Shown: piece after piece, positions 53,679 to 61,882 of the stretch
Layout of the letters: every line of letters starts with the position of its first letter
How positions within the stretch are numbered: position 1 is the first letter of the stretch
NCBI GenBank assembly: GCA_030673825.1
Contig: JAUTCS010000074.1
Span: 1 to 64,000 of the forward strand
Source: Verrucomicrobiota bacterium JB024
GTDB lineage: Bacteria; Verrucomicrobiota; Verrucomicrobiia; Opitutales; Cerasicoccaceae
Direction of reading: 5' to 3'
Length of the DNA: 64,000 nucleotides
Position numbers and translations under genes: made by a program
The notes under the pieces: generated by a model
Databases searched by the model: none
Seen by the model: only the letters and a program-made list of their open reading frames with translations
What the model was told of the DNA's origin: nothing

Positions 53679-54491
53679 ATGACTGATTTTATGGACTCAA
53701 GTCTTCGACAGGAAACATTGGCCGACCCGCGCCCACAGGAGAATGCCAGCCGGATTACCCACCGGGAAATGCTCCAGCTTAAGCGTTGGAACACACCCAC
53801 CATTTACAACGGGTGGGAGCAAATTACCCATGCGGACATCGCAGCGGACGCTTTCAATCTGGAAGAGACCTGCGACTTTATGCCCTGGATGGGGCCCATG
53901 GTTGGGCGTGCCGTGACCGTCATGATCGAGCCTGGAAACACGGCCCATACCCGCAACGCTGCGGTGGCCTGGCGTGAGTATCGTGAATACCTTGCCTCGG
54001 TACCGGGGCCCAAGATCGTCGTGGTTCAGGACCTGGAAAAGCCGCGCACCATCGGGTCTTTTTGGGGAGAGGTTAATAGTAACGCGCATCGGGCATTGGG
54101 CTGTGTCGGCACCATCACCGACGGGGCGATTCGTGACTTGGACGAGATGGCCAACGCGGGGTTCAAGGCGCTGGCGCGTCGGCTCTGCGTCGGCCACGCG
54201 CATGTGACGCCGGTGCGCTGGAACGTTCCCGTCGAGGTTTTCGGGCGCACGGTGCGACCGGGGCAGCTCATACACGCCGATAAGCACGGCTTTATGGCCG
54301 TGCCCGAGGAAGACGAGCCGGGCTTGCTCGACGCCGTGCTTTTCATGGACGCCAACGAATGCAAGACCGTGATTCCCGCCGCTCGCGAGTCGGGGCGTTC
54401 GTTTGAGGCCATTATCCAAGACTTGGCCAAGGCGGGGCAGGCGTTCAGTCAGGCCGCCCAGGATAAATTCAATCGTCGGGGAGAGTGGTGA
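53679..54491 (+). CDS. RraA-family protein (aldolase/decarboxylase-like)
   Basis: A 270-residue RraA-like protein. The core motif is GEVNSNAHRALGCVGTITDGAIRD, which holds the Arg/Asp pair used by 4-hydroxy-4-methyl-2-oxoglutarate/oxaloacetate aldolases, and DKHGFMAVP follows in the C-terminal part. It begins 48 bp after the aldolase gene, in the same direction. In sugar-acid clusters these proteins often process keto acids, so it may act on the pyruvate-containing branch; the true substrate is unknown. Regulation of RNase E is not implied by the fold alone. Confidence 0.8.
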   Translation: MTDFMDSSLRQETLADPRPQENASRITHREMLQLKRWNTPTIYNGWEQITHADIAADAFNLEETCDFMPWMGPMVGRAVTVMIEPGNTAHTRNAAVAWREYREYLASVPGPKIVVVQDLEKPRTIGSFWGEVNSNAHRALGCVGTITDGAIRDLDEMANAGFKALARRLCVGHAHVTPVRWNVPVEVFGRTVRPGQLIHADKHGFMAVPEEDEPGLLDAVLFMDANECKTVIPAARESGRSFEAIIQDLAKAGQAFSQAAQDKFNRRGEW

Positions 54492-54564
54492 ATCCCTCCA
54501 CCCAGCTCGCCTGTTCTCCTTTATCTTTCATTATTATTACGTTTACTTGATATATATTATAAAA

Positions 54565-56436
54565 ATGTTTTCTCATGCCCCTTCACGCCCTTTTACTCGC
54601 ATCTTTACCTCGGGTAAGCACATAGGATACACACTGCTTCTGGCTCTTGCCATGCAGACGACACTGGCGCAAGAACCTGCGGTGCTGAAGGGAACCGAGC
54701 TTGGGCTCGTTCCCGACACGGGAGAGATTATCCCGTTGGAAACGGTTCGTCGCGCAGTGGCCCGTGTCGCCGAAGAGTCAAGCGCCCGGCTGGTTCTGGA
54801 ACCGGGGCGTTACGATTTTGCCGCTCCCGCTGATCCGTCCGAGGCCAATGTCTTCGACTTCAGCAGTGCGACGAATCTTGAGATCGACGGGCAGGGAGCG
54901 CTTCTGGTCTTCCGCGGTAAGGCGACTGCCTTCCGTTTTACCCGAAGCCGTGACGTCCGGCTGTCGAACGTGCAGGTTGACTGGGATGTGCCACCGTTTG
55001 CGCAGGGAACGATTACCGCCTCAGGGGAGGACTACATCGACGTACGTCTGGATCCCGGCTATCCCTACGCGGGCGAAAGGATCGAAGGGCTGATGGATTA
55101 TGACCCGGAAACACGCCTGCCAATCGGAAATTTCGACATGTTCCGGGACTACATTCTCTCGGTTGAGAGGGTCGAGCCTGAGACGCTGCGTCTGACTTTC
55201 GACATCCATAAACACGCCGACAAGACCGAGTATGTCCGGCAGTGCCTGCAGCATATCGTGGGTAACAAAGTTATCCTGCGCTACAGTGTTTATGGTCACT
55301 ATGGTGTGCTGCTGACGCGCTGCGAAGATGTCCGGCTGGAGGGTGTGCGCATCTATACCGTCCCCGGGATGGCCGTTCAGGCGAACCGTTGCGAGGGCCT
55401 TACGCTGGACCGTGTCGAGGTGCGTCCGCGTCCGGGTACCGACTGGCTGATGTCCACGACGGCGGATTGCATCTTTCTGACACACTGCACCGGTGAAATT
55501 CTGATCCAGGACTGCCATTTTGAGGCTACCGGTGATGACGGACTGAACATTACCGGGGCTAAATACTGGCACCTGAGTCAGATGAGCGAACGTAAAAACC
55601 TGCTGGTAGCCCCCCCTCCGGGGGTGTGGGAAGGTCCCGTGCCGGAGCCGGGAGACGTGTTGGAATTCGCCGGGGCGAGGGACCTCGTGGTGGTGGCCAA
55701 GGTTCCGGTTCGCCAAGCCGTGTGGAACCCGAAGACCCGGTTATTTGAAATCGAGCTGACCGAGCCGCTTCCTGACAATGTTCGGCTGGGCGATTTCGTG
55801 GTGAGCCGCCGCTATTGTGGGCAGGCGAAAATTGTGCGCTCGACTTATCGGGGCATCCGTTCGCGGGCCATCGTCCTGTCCGCTGACGATGTGGTGATCG
55901 AAAACTGCTACTTCGAGGGGATGCCCGAACCGGCCATCATGCTGAAGGGGGGAGACCGCCACCATCAGGAGGGGCCCGTGTGCAACCGCATCTTTGTGCG
56001 CAATAATGTTTTTGAGCGTGTTGGCGGTCCTGTGGTCCAAGCCTCGGCGGGAGCAACTGACCCGGGGGCGGATGTCGTCCACGATGTGGTGATCGAGGGC
56101 AATGTGGTGCTGGCCGATCCGGCCTTCCGGGCTAAACGGGTCTTTCACTGCTATGATCGCTGGGCCTACCTGAACTCAGGGCTCAGCCTGGCCTCAATCA
56201 CCGGGATGAGCATCCGTAACAACGTCTTCGATGGGCTTTCCGGTAACGTGATCTTTCTGGACCGGGTTAGTGACGTGGACGTGGAGGGGAATCGCTCGCT
56301 CTCGGGCGGCGACATTGTGGTGGATGAGGGAACCTGCTCCAGTGTCCGGGTGGGCGCCAATCCCGGCCTGACCCTCTCCCCGAATGAAAACGGTTACTAC
56401 ACCTCGCACCCCCGGCGTATCAGTGACCTACGCTGA
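54565..56436 (+). CDS. Exported right-handed beta-helix glycosidase, GH110-like (alpha-1,3-galactosidase type)
   Basis: A 623-residue protein from the ATG at 54565, with signal peptide (GYTLLLALAMQTTLAQ). After ARLVLEPGRYDF come many short beta-helix coils: LEIDGQGALLVFRG, VRLSNVQVDWDVPP, VRLEGVRIYTVPGMAVQANRCE. PGTDWLMSTTADCIFLTHC and the acidic FEATGDDGLNI lie where GH110 enzymes keep their catalytic Asp residues. Length also fits GH110. A different parallel beta-helix enzyme (pectinase-like) is the main alternative. The frame is open further upstream but without a signal. Its 3' end overlaps the convergent GntR gene by 17 bp. Confidence 0.72.
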   Translation: MFSHAPSRPFTRIFTSGKHIGYTLLLALAMQTTLAQEPAVLKGTELGLVPDTGEIIPLETVRRAVARVAEESSARLVLEPGRYDFAAPADPSEANVFDFSSATNLEIDGQGALLVFRGKATAFRFTRSRDVRLSNVQVDWDVPPFAQGTITASGEDYIDVRLDPGYPYAGERIEGLMDYDPETRLPIGNFDMFRDYILSVERVEPETLRLTFDIHKHADKTEYVRQCLQHIVGNKVILRYSVYGHYGVLLTRCEDVRLEGVRIYTVPGMAVQANRCEGLTLDRVEVRPRPGTDWLMSTTADCIFLTHCTGEILIQDCHFEATGDDGLNITGAKYWHLSQMSERKNLLVAPPPGVWEGPVPEPGDVLEFAGARDLVVVAKVPVRQAVWNPKTRLFEIELTEPLPDNVRLGDFVVSRRYCGQAKIVRSTYRGIRSRAIVLSADDVVIENCYFEGMPEPAIMLKGGDRHHQEGPVCNRIFVRNNVFERVGGPVVQASAGATDPGADVVHDVVIEGNVVLADPAFRAKRVFHCYDRWAYLNSGLSLASITGMSIRNNVFDGLSGNVIFLDRVSDVDVEGNRSLSGGDIVVDEGTCSSVRVGANPGLTLSPNENGYYTSHPRRISDLR

Positions 56437-57124
56437 TGGGCTGGTCGGCTCCCGACCAGGAGCGCTCGAAGAGCCGGGGCATACTTCTGCGCAGGTGCTG
56501 ACGCATGAGGTTTTCTGCTTCGTCGGGCTCGGCTTCCATCAGATTCTCCAGTAGCCGGACGTGATTGTCGCGGCTGCTGGGGATATGGGTGGAGATGTAC
56601 AGGTTGAGTGCGCTGAACAGCTTCTGCTGCATGACCGTACGGAAAGCGGCCTCCATCTGCGGGCAATCCATGCACTGGATCAGACCCATGTGGAAGGCGT
56701 ATTCGGCATCCCATTCTTCGCCGTACCGGGGGTTCTCCAGTTCGTCAATGACAAGGGCGAGCTTATGGAGCTCATCTTTACGCGCGCGGATGGGGTCCCC
56801 ACAGTAGTAGCGGGCAGCTTCACATTCCAGCGCTTCACGTACGATCACCTGCCCGCGCAGATCCGTGATGCTGACAGCGCGTACGAGTGTGCCTTTCCTG
56901 GGCAAAGTTTCCAGATAGCCTTCGGACTCGAGCCGGACCATTGCCTCCAGCACCGGTGCGACGCTCATGTTGAGTTCTTGCGCGATCTCTCGGCGATTCA
57001 AGAGCGTGCCAGGTGAGTAACGGTGATCCAGTAGTCTGGCGAGAATCATCTGGTAAGACTGGTCGGCCAGAGAGCCATTCTTCTTGGCTTTTCGTGGTGT
57101 GAAATTTTTATTGATCTTTGACAT
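56420..57124 (-). CDS. GntR-family regulator, FCD (FadR-like) subgroup
   Basis: About 234 residues. The winged helix covers about 15-80 (DQSYQMILARLLDHRYSPGTLLNRREI, LNMSVAPVLEAMVRLESEGYLE). The FCD domain follows (VIVREALECEAARYYCG, HMGLIQCM, NHVRLLENLM, AENLMRQHLRR) with its metal/ligand Asp/His pattern. FCD regulators usually sense sugar acids or keto acids, fitting the aldolase and RraA-like genes. A GTG at 57163 would add 13 residues. It lies downstream of the AraC gene on the same strand. Its target sites are not established; the AT-rich element before 45937 and 50778 is a candidate. Confidence 0.88.
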   Translation of the reverse strand: MSKINKNFTPRKAKKNGSLADQSYQMILARLLDHRYSPGTLLNRREIAQELNMSVAPVLEAMVRLESEGYLETLPRKGTLVRAVSITDLRGQVIVREALECEAARYYCGDPIRARKDELHKLALVIDELENPRYGEEWDAEYAFHMGLIQCMDCPQMEAAFRTVMQQKLFSALNLYISTHIPSSRDNHVRLLENLMEAEPDEAENLMRQHLRRSMPRLFERSWSGADQPISVGH

Positions 57125-57212
57125 GATATATGCCGAATCATGTTCCGGATGCTGTTCAGACACAAGCAGATTTACACGGCTGAGGCTTGAGGAAACGGAA
57201 GGGGAATATGGG

Positions 57213-58055
57213 CTAATTCGGGGCCACTTTGTTCGACCCCTTCAGGCGGAAAGCTCCCGGCGGCTGACCGGTATGGCGCCGGAACACGGATGAAAAGTAG
57301 TATTCGTCGCGAAAGCCGCAGAGGGTTGAGATTTGCTTGAGGGGGAGCTTTGAGTGGGTCAGCAAGGACTTTGCCCGCTCCAGTTTTACCTGGGTTAGAA
57401 AAGCGATCAGGCTGGTGCCGCGTTGTTCGCGGAAAAGGTGGCGTAGCCGGTCGTTGCTGATCGCTGCCTGCTCGGAGACCTCTTGCATGGAGTCGATGGT
57501 GGCGAAATGCTCGCGGATGTATTCTTCGGCGCGCCGCACGGCGGCATGCTCGGCTGAGCGCGTGTCTTCTTCGGGAGCGATACATTCGCGCAACATCGCC
57601 AACAGGGTGGCGGTGGCCCGGAGGTTCAGGATTTCCTTTTCGAGCTCGCTGGTTGGTCTTCTCCCAGAGCTGAGCTGGTCCCAGTCGTCCGAGAGCTGGT
57701 TCGCGGCGTTTCTCACGACGAGGCAGCCGTGTATTTGTTTTCTGATACGGGGAGAGACTGCGAGCTGAACGCAAATATCCTCGCCCGGGGTATCCATAAC
57801 CTGGTCATGTGGGAGATCGGGGGCATAGATCACGCAACTGCCTTCTGGAAAAGAGACCAGCTCGTTTTGTCGGTTCCCAAGCCGAGTGATACCGCTCCCG
57901 GTGCGGTGGTAGACCATCTCGATGGCTGGGTGAGAGTGTACCTGGCAAGTCACTCCCAGCTCAACCGGTGTTCGCCATCCGGCGAGAAAGTGAAGTGTCT
58001 TTCCCGCCGTTTTCTTAACCAGGTCCTGCCATGCGTCTTTGGCCATTTTATCCAT
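57213..58055 (-). CDS. AraC-family transcriptional regulator
   Basis: A 280-residue regulator. An N-terminal cupin sensor (about 30-110: CQVHSHPAIEMVYHRTGSGI, CVIYAPDLPHD) precedes a C-terminal double helix-turn-helix (ISNDRLRHLFREQRGTSLIAF, KQISTLCGFRDEYYFSSVFRR, HTGQPPGAFR). It is divergent from the dehydrogenase/isomerase pair at 58163 and is the probable activator of that transcript. It may also act on the elements upstream of 45937 and 50778, which sit where AraC-type activators bind; that is inference. Confidence 0.93.
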   Translation of the reverse strand: MDKMAKDAWQDLVKKTAGKTLHFLAGWRTPVELGVTCQVHSHPAIEMVYHRTGSGITRLGNRQNELVSFPEGSCVIYAPDLPHDQVMDTPGEDICVQLAVSPRIRKQIHGCLVVRNAANQLSDDWDQLSSGRRPTSELEKEILNLRATATLLAMLRECIAPEEDTRSAEHAAVRRAEEYIREHFATIDSMQEVSEQAAISNDRLRHLFREQRGTSLIAFLTQVKLERAKSLLTHSKLPLKQISTLCGFRDEYYFSSVFRRHTGQPPGAFRLKGSNKVAPN

Positions 58056-58162
58056 GGTTCACTTTCTATTAAATGTGAGCAGTTGAAATATCAGCCGTTT
58101 TTTATAAAGATTAGCCATTTCCTCATCTTGTTCAAGAATGCATCTCGGTTCAGGATGGAGGT

Positions 58163-59161
58163 ATGAAAACCAATTCCTCGTTTCGTCTCGTTTTTCATGG
58201 CAAGCAGCAGGTAGAGCTGGAGCCTTTTGAGTTGCCTGAGGTCGCTGCCGGGCAGGTGAAAGTGAAGGTCCATTGCACCCTGATGAGCACCGGCACGGAG
58301 AACATCGTGTTCAACCGGTTGTTCGATGAAGGCACGCACTGGGACAAGTGGGTCAAGTATCCGTTTTACCCCGGCTATGCGGCGGGGGGTGAAGTCGAAT
58401 CGGTCGGCGACGGCGTCGAAACGCTCAAACCGGGCGACCGCGTTGTATTTCGAGGAGGGCATGCCTCCCATGCCGTCGTTAACGCCGGGGAGTGTTATCC
58501 GGTACCGGCAGAGGTGCCGTTGTCCGAGGCGGTTTGGTTTGCGCTGGCAAAGATCGCATTTCACGGCGCTGTCGCCGCGAACTACCGACTGGGCGACCGT
58601 GTCTTGATTATCGGTGCTGGCCCGATTGGGCAAATGTCGTTGCGTTGGGCCCGGGCGGCAGGTGCTTTAAAAGTGCTCGTGGCCGACCCGTTAAAAGAGC
58701 GTGAGACCATCGCCCTCACCGGCGGGGCCTCCGCATATATCTCCAGTCCGGCGGGGGAAGCGCGTGAGGAGATACTGGAGGCCGACGACGGCTGCCCGCC
58801 CAACGTGGTGATCGACTCCACCGGGCACCCGGCGGTCTTTGCGGCAGCTTTGGACCTGGCAGGCAAGGGCGGCCGCGTGGTTATCCTCGGCGATACAGGG
58901 CAACCCGCCCGACAGACCCTGACCGGGGATGTCATGATGAAGGGCTTGAGCATCGTCGGCGCGCACGATGGCCATCAGATACCGGGATGGGATCAGGGCG
59001 CGATCACCGGGCTGTTTTTCTCGCTGGTGCGGGACGGGCGTTTCTCGCTCGGAGGACTCAATACGCACACCTTCGTGCCGGACCAGTGCGTGGAGGCGTA
59101 CACGTGCGCCAACCGAGACCGCTCCAAGACGATGGGCATTCTCTTCAACTGGAAATCCTGA
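58163..59161 (+). CDS. Medium-chain dehydrogenase/reductase lacking the usual zinc ligands
   Basis: A 332-residue MDR-family oxidoreductase. The GroES-like N-terminal half has HCTLMSTGTENIVF, where alcohol dehydrogenases keep their catalytic Cys; here the residue pattern is STGTE, so the catalytic zinc site is altered. No structural-zinc Cys cluster is seen. The Rossmann half has VLIIGAGPIGQMSLRWARAAG and VLVADP, suggesting NAD(H). A strong GGAGG lies just ahead of the ATG. It is coupled to the isomerase-like gene 12 bp downstream. It probably oxidises a sugar, sugar acid or polyol; the substrate is unknown. Confidence 0.83.
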   Translation: MKTNSSFRLVFHGKQQVELEPFELPEVAAGQVKVKVHCTLMSTGTENIVFNRLFDEGTHWDKWVKYPFYPGYAAGGEVESVGDGVETLKPGDRVVFRGGHASHAVVNAGECYPVPAEVPLSEAVWFALAKIAFHGAVAANYRLGDRVLIIGAGPIGQMSLRWARAAGALKVLVADPLKERETIALTGGASAYISSPAGEAREEILEADDGCPPNVVIDSTGHPAVFAAALDLAGKGGRVVILGDTGQPARQTLTGDVMMKGLSIVGAHDGHQIPGWDQGAITGLFFSLVRDGRFSLGGLNTHTFVPDQCVEAYTCANRDRSKTMGILFNWKS

Positions 59162-59173
59162 ACCTGATTTGAC

Positions 59174-59938
59174 ATGAGCACTTTGAAACAATCTTTCTCC
59201 TGGTGGTGTTACGCCAACAAGGGTGTCGAGGCTCCTGAGTTGCTGAAGGCTGCCGCCCGCATTGGCTATGCCGGTGTCGAGCTGATCGAGCCGGAACTGT
59301 GGCAAATGGCGCGCGACGAGGGCCTGACTATCGTCAGTGTGGGCGGGCATGCATCCATCGAACAAGGTATGAACCGACCGGATAACGCCGCCCGTATCGA
59401 ACGCGAACTTCACGAGAATATCGACCGGGCGGTGGCGTTCGGCATCCCCAACCTGATCTGCTTTTCGGGTAACAGGGATGGGATTAGTGATGTGGCGGGA
59501 CTGGATAACTGCGCGCAAGTGCTTGAGCGGGTCGCGCCGGTGGCCGAGCAGGCAGGCGTCACACTGATCATGGAACTGCTTAACAGCAAGGTGGACCACC
59601 GCGACTACCAGTGCGACCATTCCGCCTGGGGAGTCGAGCTGTGCCAGCGCGTGAACTCGCCGGCCTTCAAGCTCCTCTACGATATTTACCACATGCAGAT
59701 CATGGAGGGGGACGTCATCCGGACGATCGGTGAGCATCACACGTGGTTCGCCCACTACCACACGGCGGGCAACCCGGGCCGAGGCTTTATCGGCGAGGAA
59801 CAGGAGGTCAACTATCCGGCGGTTGTCCGGGCTATCGAGAAAACCGGCTACACCGGCTATATCGGACACGAGTTCCTTCCTTCCGGCGATCCTCTTCAGG
59901 AACTGCAAGAGGCCTTCGACCTATGTCAGGGGGCCTGA
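59174..59938 (+). CDS. Hydroxypyruvate isomerase-like TIM-barrel protein
   Basis: A 254-residue xylose-isomerase-like TIM barrel. Characteristic blocks are SFSWWCYANKG, LIMELLNSKVDHRDYQ (catalytic-type Glu), LLYDIYHMQIMEGD, HYHTAGNPGRGF and YIGHEFLPSG (second Glu), which match hydroxypyruvate isomerases and related aldose-ketose epimerases. With the dehydrogenase 12 bp upstream it forms a two-gene redox/isomerisation unit divergent from the AraC regulator. The substrate could also be another hydroxyketo sugar. Confidence 0.83.
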   Translation: MSTLKQSFSWWCYANKGVEAPELLKAAARIGYAGVELIEPELWQMARDEGLTIVSVGGHASIEQGMNRPDNAARIERELHENIDRAVAFGIPNLICFSGNRDGISDVAGLDNCAQVLERVAPVAEQAGVTLIMELLNSKVDHRDYQCDHSAWGVELCQRVNSPAFKLLYDIYHMQIMEGDVIRTIGEHHTWFAHYHTAGNPGRGFIGEEQEVNYPAVVRAIEKTGYTGYIGHEFLPSGDPLQELQEAFDLCQGA

Positions 59939-59945
59939 TTGATTG

Positions 59946-60617
59946 TTATCTGACCTCAAAGGCTTCAGGATCGTTCCAGGGCCAGGCGTTGTTGTCGCAT
60001 ACCTCGATCGCCTCGACGTGCCAGTCCGCGAAGAGGAAAACGGCTTTGCTTCCGTAATTCGGAGAGGGACCGAAGCGGTTTGTCGGTCCGGCATATCCCA
60101 GTTGCAAAGCCTTGGGCGGAGGACCGTATCTTTGAAGCCGCAGACCCCCGCCGTCTTCGGCATCGCTGGTTGCCAGCAGGGGGAATCGGTCGGGGCGGGT
60201 CAGGGACTCCAGCTTGATGGGGCTGTCGTCTCCCTCTGTTGCTTCCAGCTCCACATTGTAGCCGAAGATGCCCGGGGCATCCGAGGAAAACACTTCCTGA
60301 GAAGGGTCTTTTAGGATGGGCTGTTTGTATAGCTTACCCGTGGGAAGATCTTCGAACCCCAAGTAGGCTTTCAAGAGGATGGGCCAGCGTTGCGTGGCCT
60401 CGTTACGGGGGCGAAGCAACTCCAGCTGATTGTCCAGACTGTAGGCTTGCAGCGCTGCTCCCAGGGTTCGCTCTCGACCGACGCAGGAAACCATCTGCGC
60501 TTTTTCCCGGGCCTTGTTCAAGCCGACCGTGACGAGCGAGGCCAGGATGGCGATGACCGCCAAAGCGGCTAGCAGCTCGATCAGGCTGAAGGCGTGACGG
60601 GGGTGGGGGGCAGGCAT
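59946..60617 (-). CDS. Type II secretion/type IV pilin-like pseudopilin
   Basis: A 223-residue pseudopilin encoded opposite to its neighbours. The signal RHAFSLIELLAALAVIAILAS has Glu at +5, and MVSCVGRERTLGAALQAYSLDNQ follows the helix. The C-terminus carries FLFADWHVEAIEV, a degenerate form of the family's terminal motif. It converges with the isomerase-like gene (8-bp gap) and is divergent from the LacI gene 60 bp away, so the operator copy at 60657 lies in its promoter region too. Confidence 0.88.
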   Translation of the reverse strand: MPAPHPRHAFSLIELLAALAVIAILASLVTVGLNKAREKAQMVSCVGRERTLGAALQAYSLDNQLELLRPRNEATQRWPILLKAYLGFEDLPTGKLYKQPILKDPSQEVFSSDAPGIFGYNVELEATEGDDSPIKLESLTRPDRFPLLATSDAEDGGGLRLQRYGPPPKALQLGYAGPTNRFGPSPNYGSKAVFLFADWHVEAIEVCDNNAWPWNDPEAFEVR

Positions 60618-60656
60618 GTTGGGAGTATCGGTTTTTTTATTGCCCCAGGCAATGGC

Positions 60657-60681
60657 TTTGTCACTTTACCTGGTGAATGAA
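60657..60681. promoter_or_regulatory. Candidate LacI operator, copy 1 of a perfect 25-bp inverted duplicate
   Basis: Begins TTTGTCACTTTACC and continues TGGTGAATGAA; the identical 25 bp occurs in reverse orientation at 61817-61841. Internally TTTACC-T-GGTGAA (60666-60678) is a near-perfect palindrome, and TCAC/GTGA flank it. It overlaps the ATG of the LacI gene (60677) and lies between that gene and the divergent pseudopilin. Confidence 0.75.
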
Positions 60682-61744
60682 GCCCCAACCCCGTGTCACG
60701 CTTCGTCAGGTCGCCAAGGCGGCGGGAGTCTCGCACTCCACGGTATCGTTGTGCCTGCGCAGCCATCCGTCCATCCCGGAAGCAACACGTGAGCGTATCG
60801 CGACCCTGGCCCGAGAGATGGGGTACCGCCCCGATCCGATGCTGACTTCGCTCAATTATTACCGTCAGCAGCGGAGCGGATATGGCTATCGCTCGACGCT
60901 GGCGTGGCTGAACGGCTATCGCAACCGCAAGCTCCTGCGCAGCAATCCAGATTTTAACTTCTACTGGACGGGGGCGCGTGAACAGGCTGAGCAGATCGGT
61001 TACGAACTGGAGGAGTTCTGGCTGCATGAGCCAAACATGTCACCCGAGCGTCTCGACCGTATTCTGAAAAGCCGACAGATCCAGGGGCTGTTGCTGCCGC
61101 CGATGCCGCAGGCGCATGATCTTATTCCGCTGCCTTGGGACGACTATACGGTGGTGGCTTTTGGTTACTCGCACGAACCCTTGTTTAACCTCGTGACGAG
61201 TGCGCAGTATCGGGGGGCGCGTTTGGCGATGCGCAGGCTGTACGAGATCGGGTACCGCTCGATCGCGATGTTCTCGTGGCCCGACTGGGAAGAGCGTACG
61301 GACTACAATTATTCCTCCGGCTATCACTGCGAGTGTTCCATTCTCAAGCTAAAGCCTATGATCTGCAAAGTCGCAGATACGCTGCCGGATCGCGGCGGGC
61401 AGGATGAGCAGATACTGAAAAAGTGGACCGAGCAGATGAATGCGTGGATGGAGAAGCGCCGTCCCGATGCTCTTCTCATGCCGGACCCGACCATCCTGAG
61501 CGGCATGCAGCGTGCCGGGTTGAAGACAGAGGGCAGGGGACTGGCGGTGATTTCACATTACGGCCAGGACGCGCGCTTTTCCGGCTTGTGCCAGAACCCG
61601 CGGGCGATCGGTGCCGAGGCAGTCAACCAACTCGTCAGCATGATCCAGCGCAATGAACGGGGTAAGCCCGAGTGCCCCTTACGGATACTGGTCGAGGGGT
61701 ACTGGGTTGAGGGCGCTTCTACGCCGGGTCCTAAAGCGATGTGA
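60677..61744 (+). CDS. LacI-family transcriptional regulator
   Basis: A 355-residue regulator. The LacI helix-turn-helix is VTLRQVAKAAGVSHSTVSLCL, with ERIATLAREMGYRPDPMLTSL completing the DNA-binding region. The effector domain follows from about 75 (STLAWLNGYRNRKLL, IQGLLLPPMPQAHDL, RPDALLMPDPTILSGMQ, GLAVISHYGQDARFSG). Its start codon is inside one copy of a 25-bp sequence, and the second copy lies downstream before the PEP-CTERM-like gene. Autorepression with joint control of the flanking pseudopilin and PEP-CTERM genes is the obvious model. Confidence 0.93.
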   Translation: MKPQPRVTLRQVAKAAGVSHSTVSLCLRSHPSIPEATRERIATLAREMGYRPDPMLTSLNYYRQQRSGYGYRSTLAWLNGYRNRKLLRSNPDFNFYWTGAREQAEQIGYELEEFWLHEPNMSPERLDRILKSRQIQGLLLPPMPQAHDLIPLPWDDYTVVAFGYSHEPLFNLVTSAQYRGARLAMRRLYEIGYRSIAMFSWPDWEERTDYNYSSGYHCECSILKLKPMICKVADTLPDRGGQDEQILKKWTEQMNAWMEKRRPDALLMPDPTILSGMQRAGLKTEGRGLAVISHYGQDARFSGLCQNPRAIGAEAVNQLVSMIQRNERGKPECPLRILVEGYWVEGASTPGPKAM

Positions 61745-61816
61745 GATACCTTGACCGGACGGTCGATGGGGCGCGTTTCACCTCGAATGGCTCTTGGATC
61801 TGATGGTCATTACATG

Positions 61817-61841
61817 TTCATTCACCAGGTAAAGTGACAAA
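61817..61841. promoter_or_regulatory. Candidate LacI operator, copy 2 of a perfect 25-bp inverted duplicate
   Basis: Begins TTCATTCACCAGGT and continues AAAGTGACAAA, the exact reverse complement of 60657-60681. It lies about 40 bp upstream of the PEP-CTERM-like gene at 61883. Palindromic core TTCACC-A-GGTAAA at 61820-61832. Confidence 0.75.
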
Positions 61842-61882
61842 TGCTTTGCTGCCTGTCATGTCTGCGGGCAGAGTGAAATGCC

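Noticed and set aside
54547-54564. TTGATATATATTAT-like sequence before the GH110-like gene as another copy of the 20-bp element
   Set aside because: Shares only the AT-rich TGATATAT part and lacks the AACWGATATTT half, so the match is not distinguishable from an ordinary AT-rich leader.
58691-59908. Minus-strand open frame of 405 codons
   Set aside because: Antisense to the dehydrogenase and isomerase-like genes, both of which have clear family motifs; no ribosome-binding site or motif on the minus strand.
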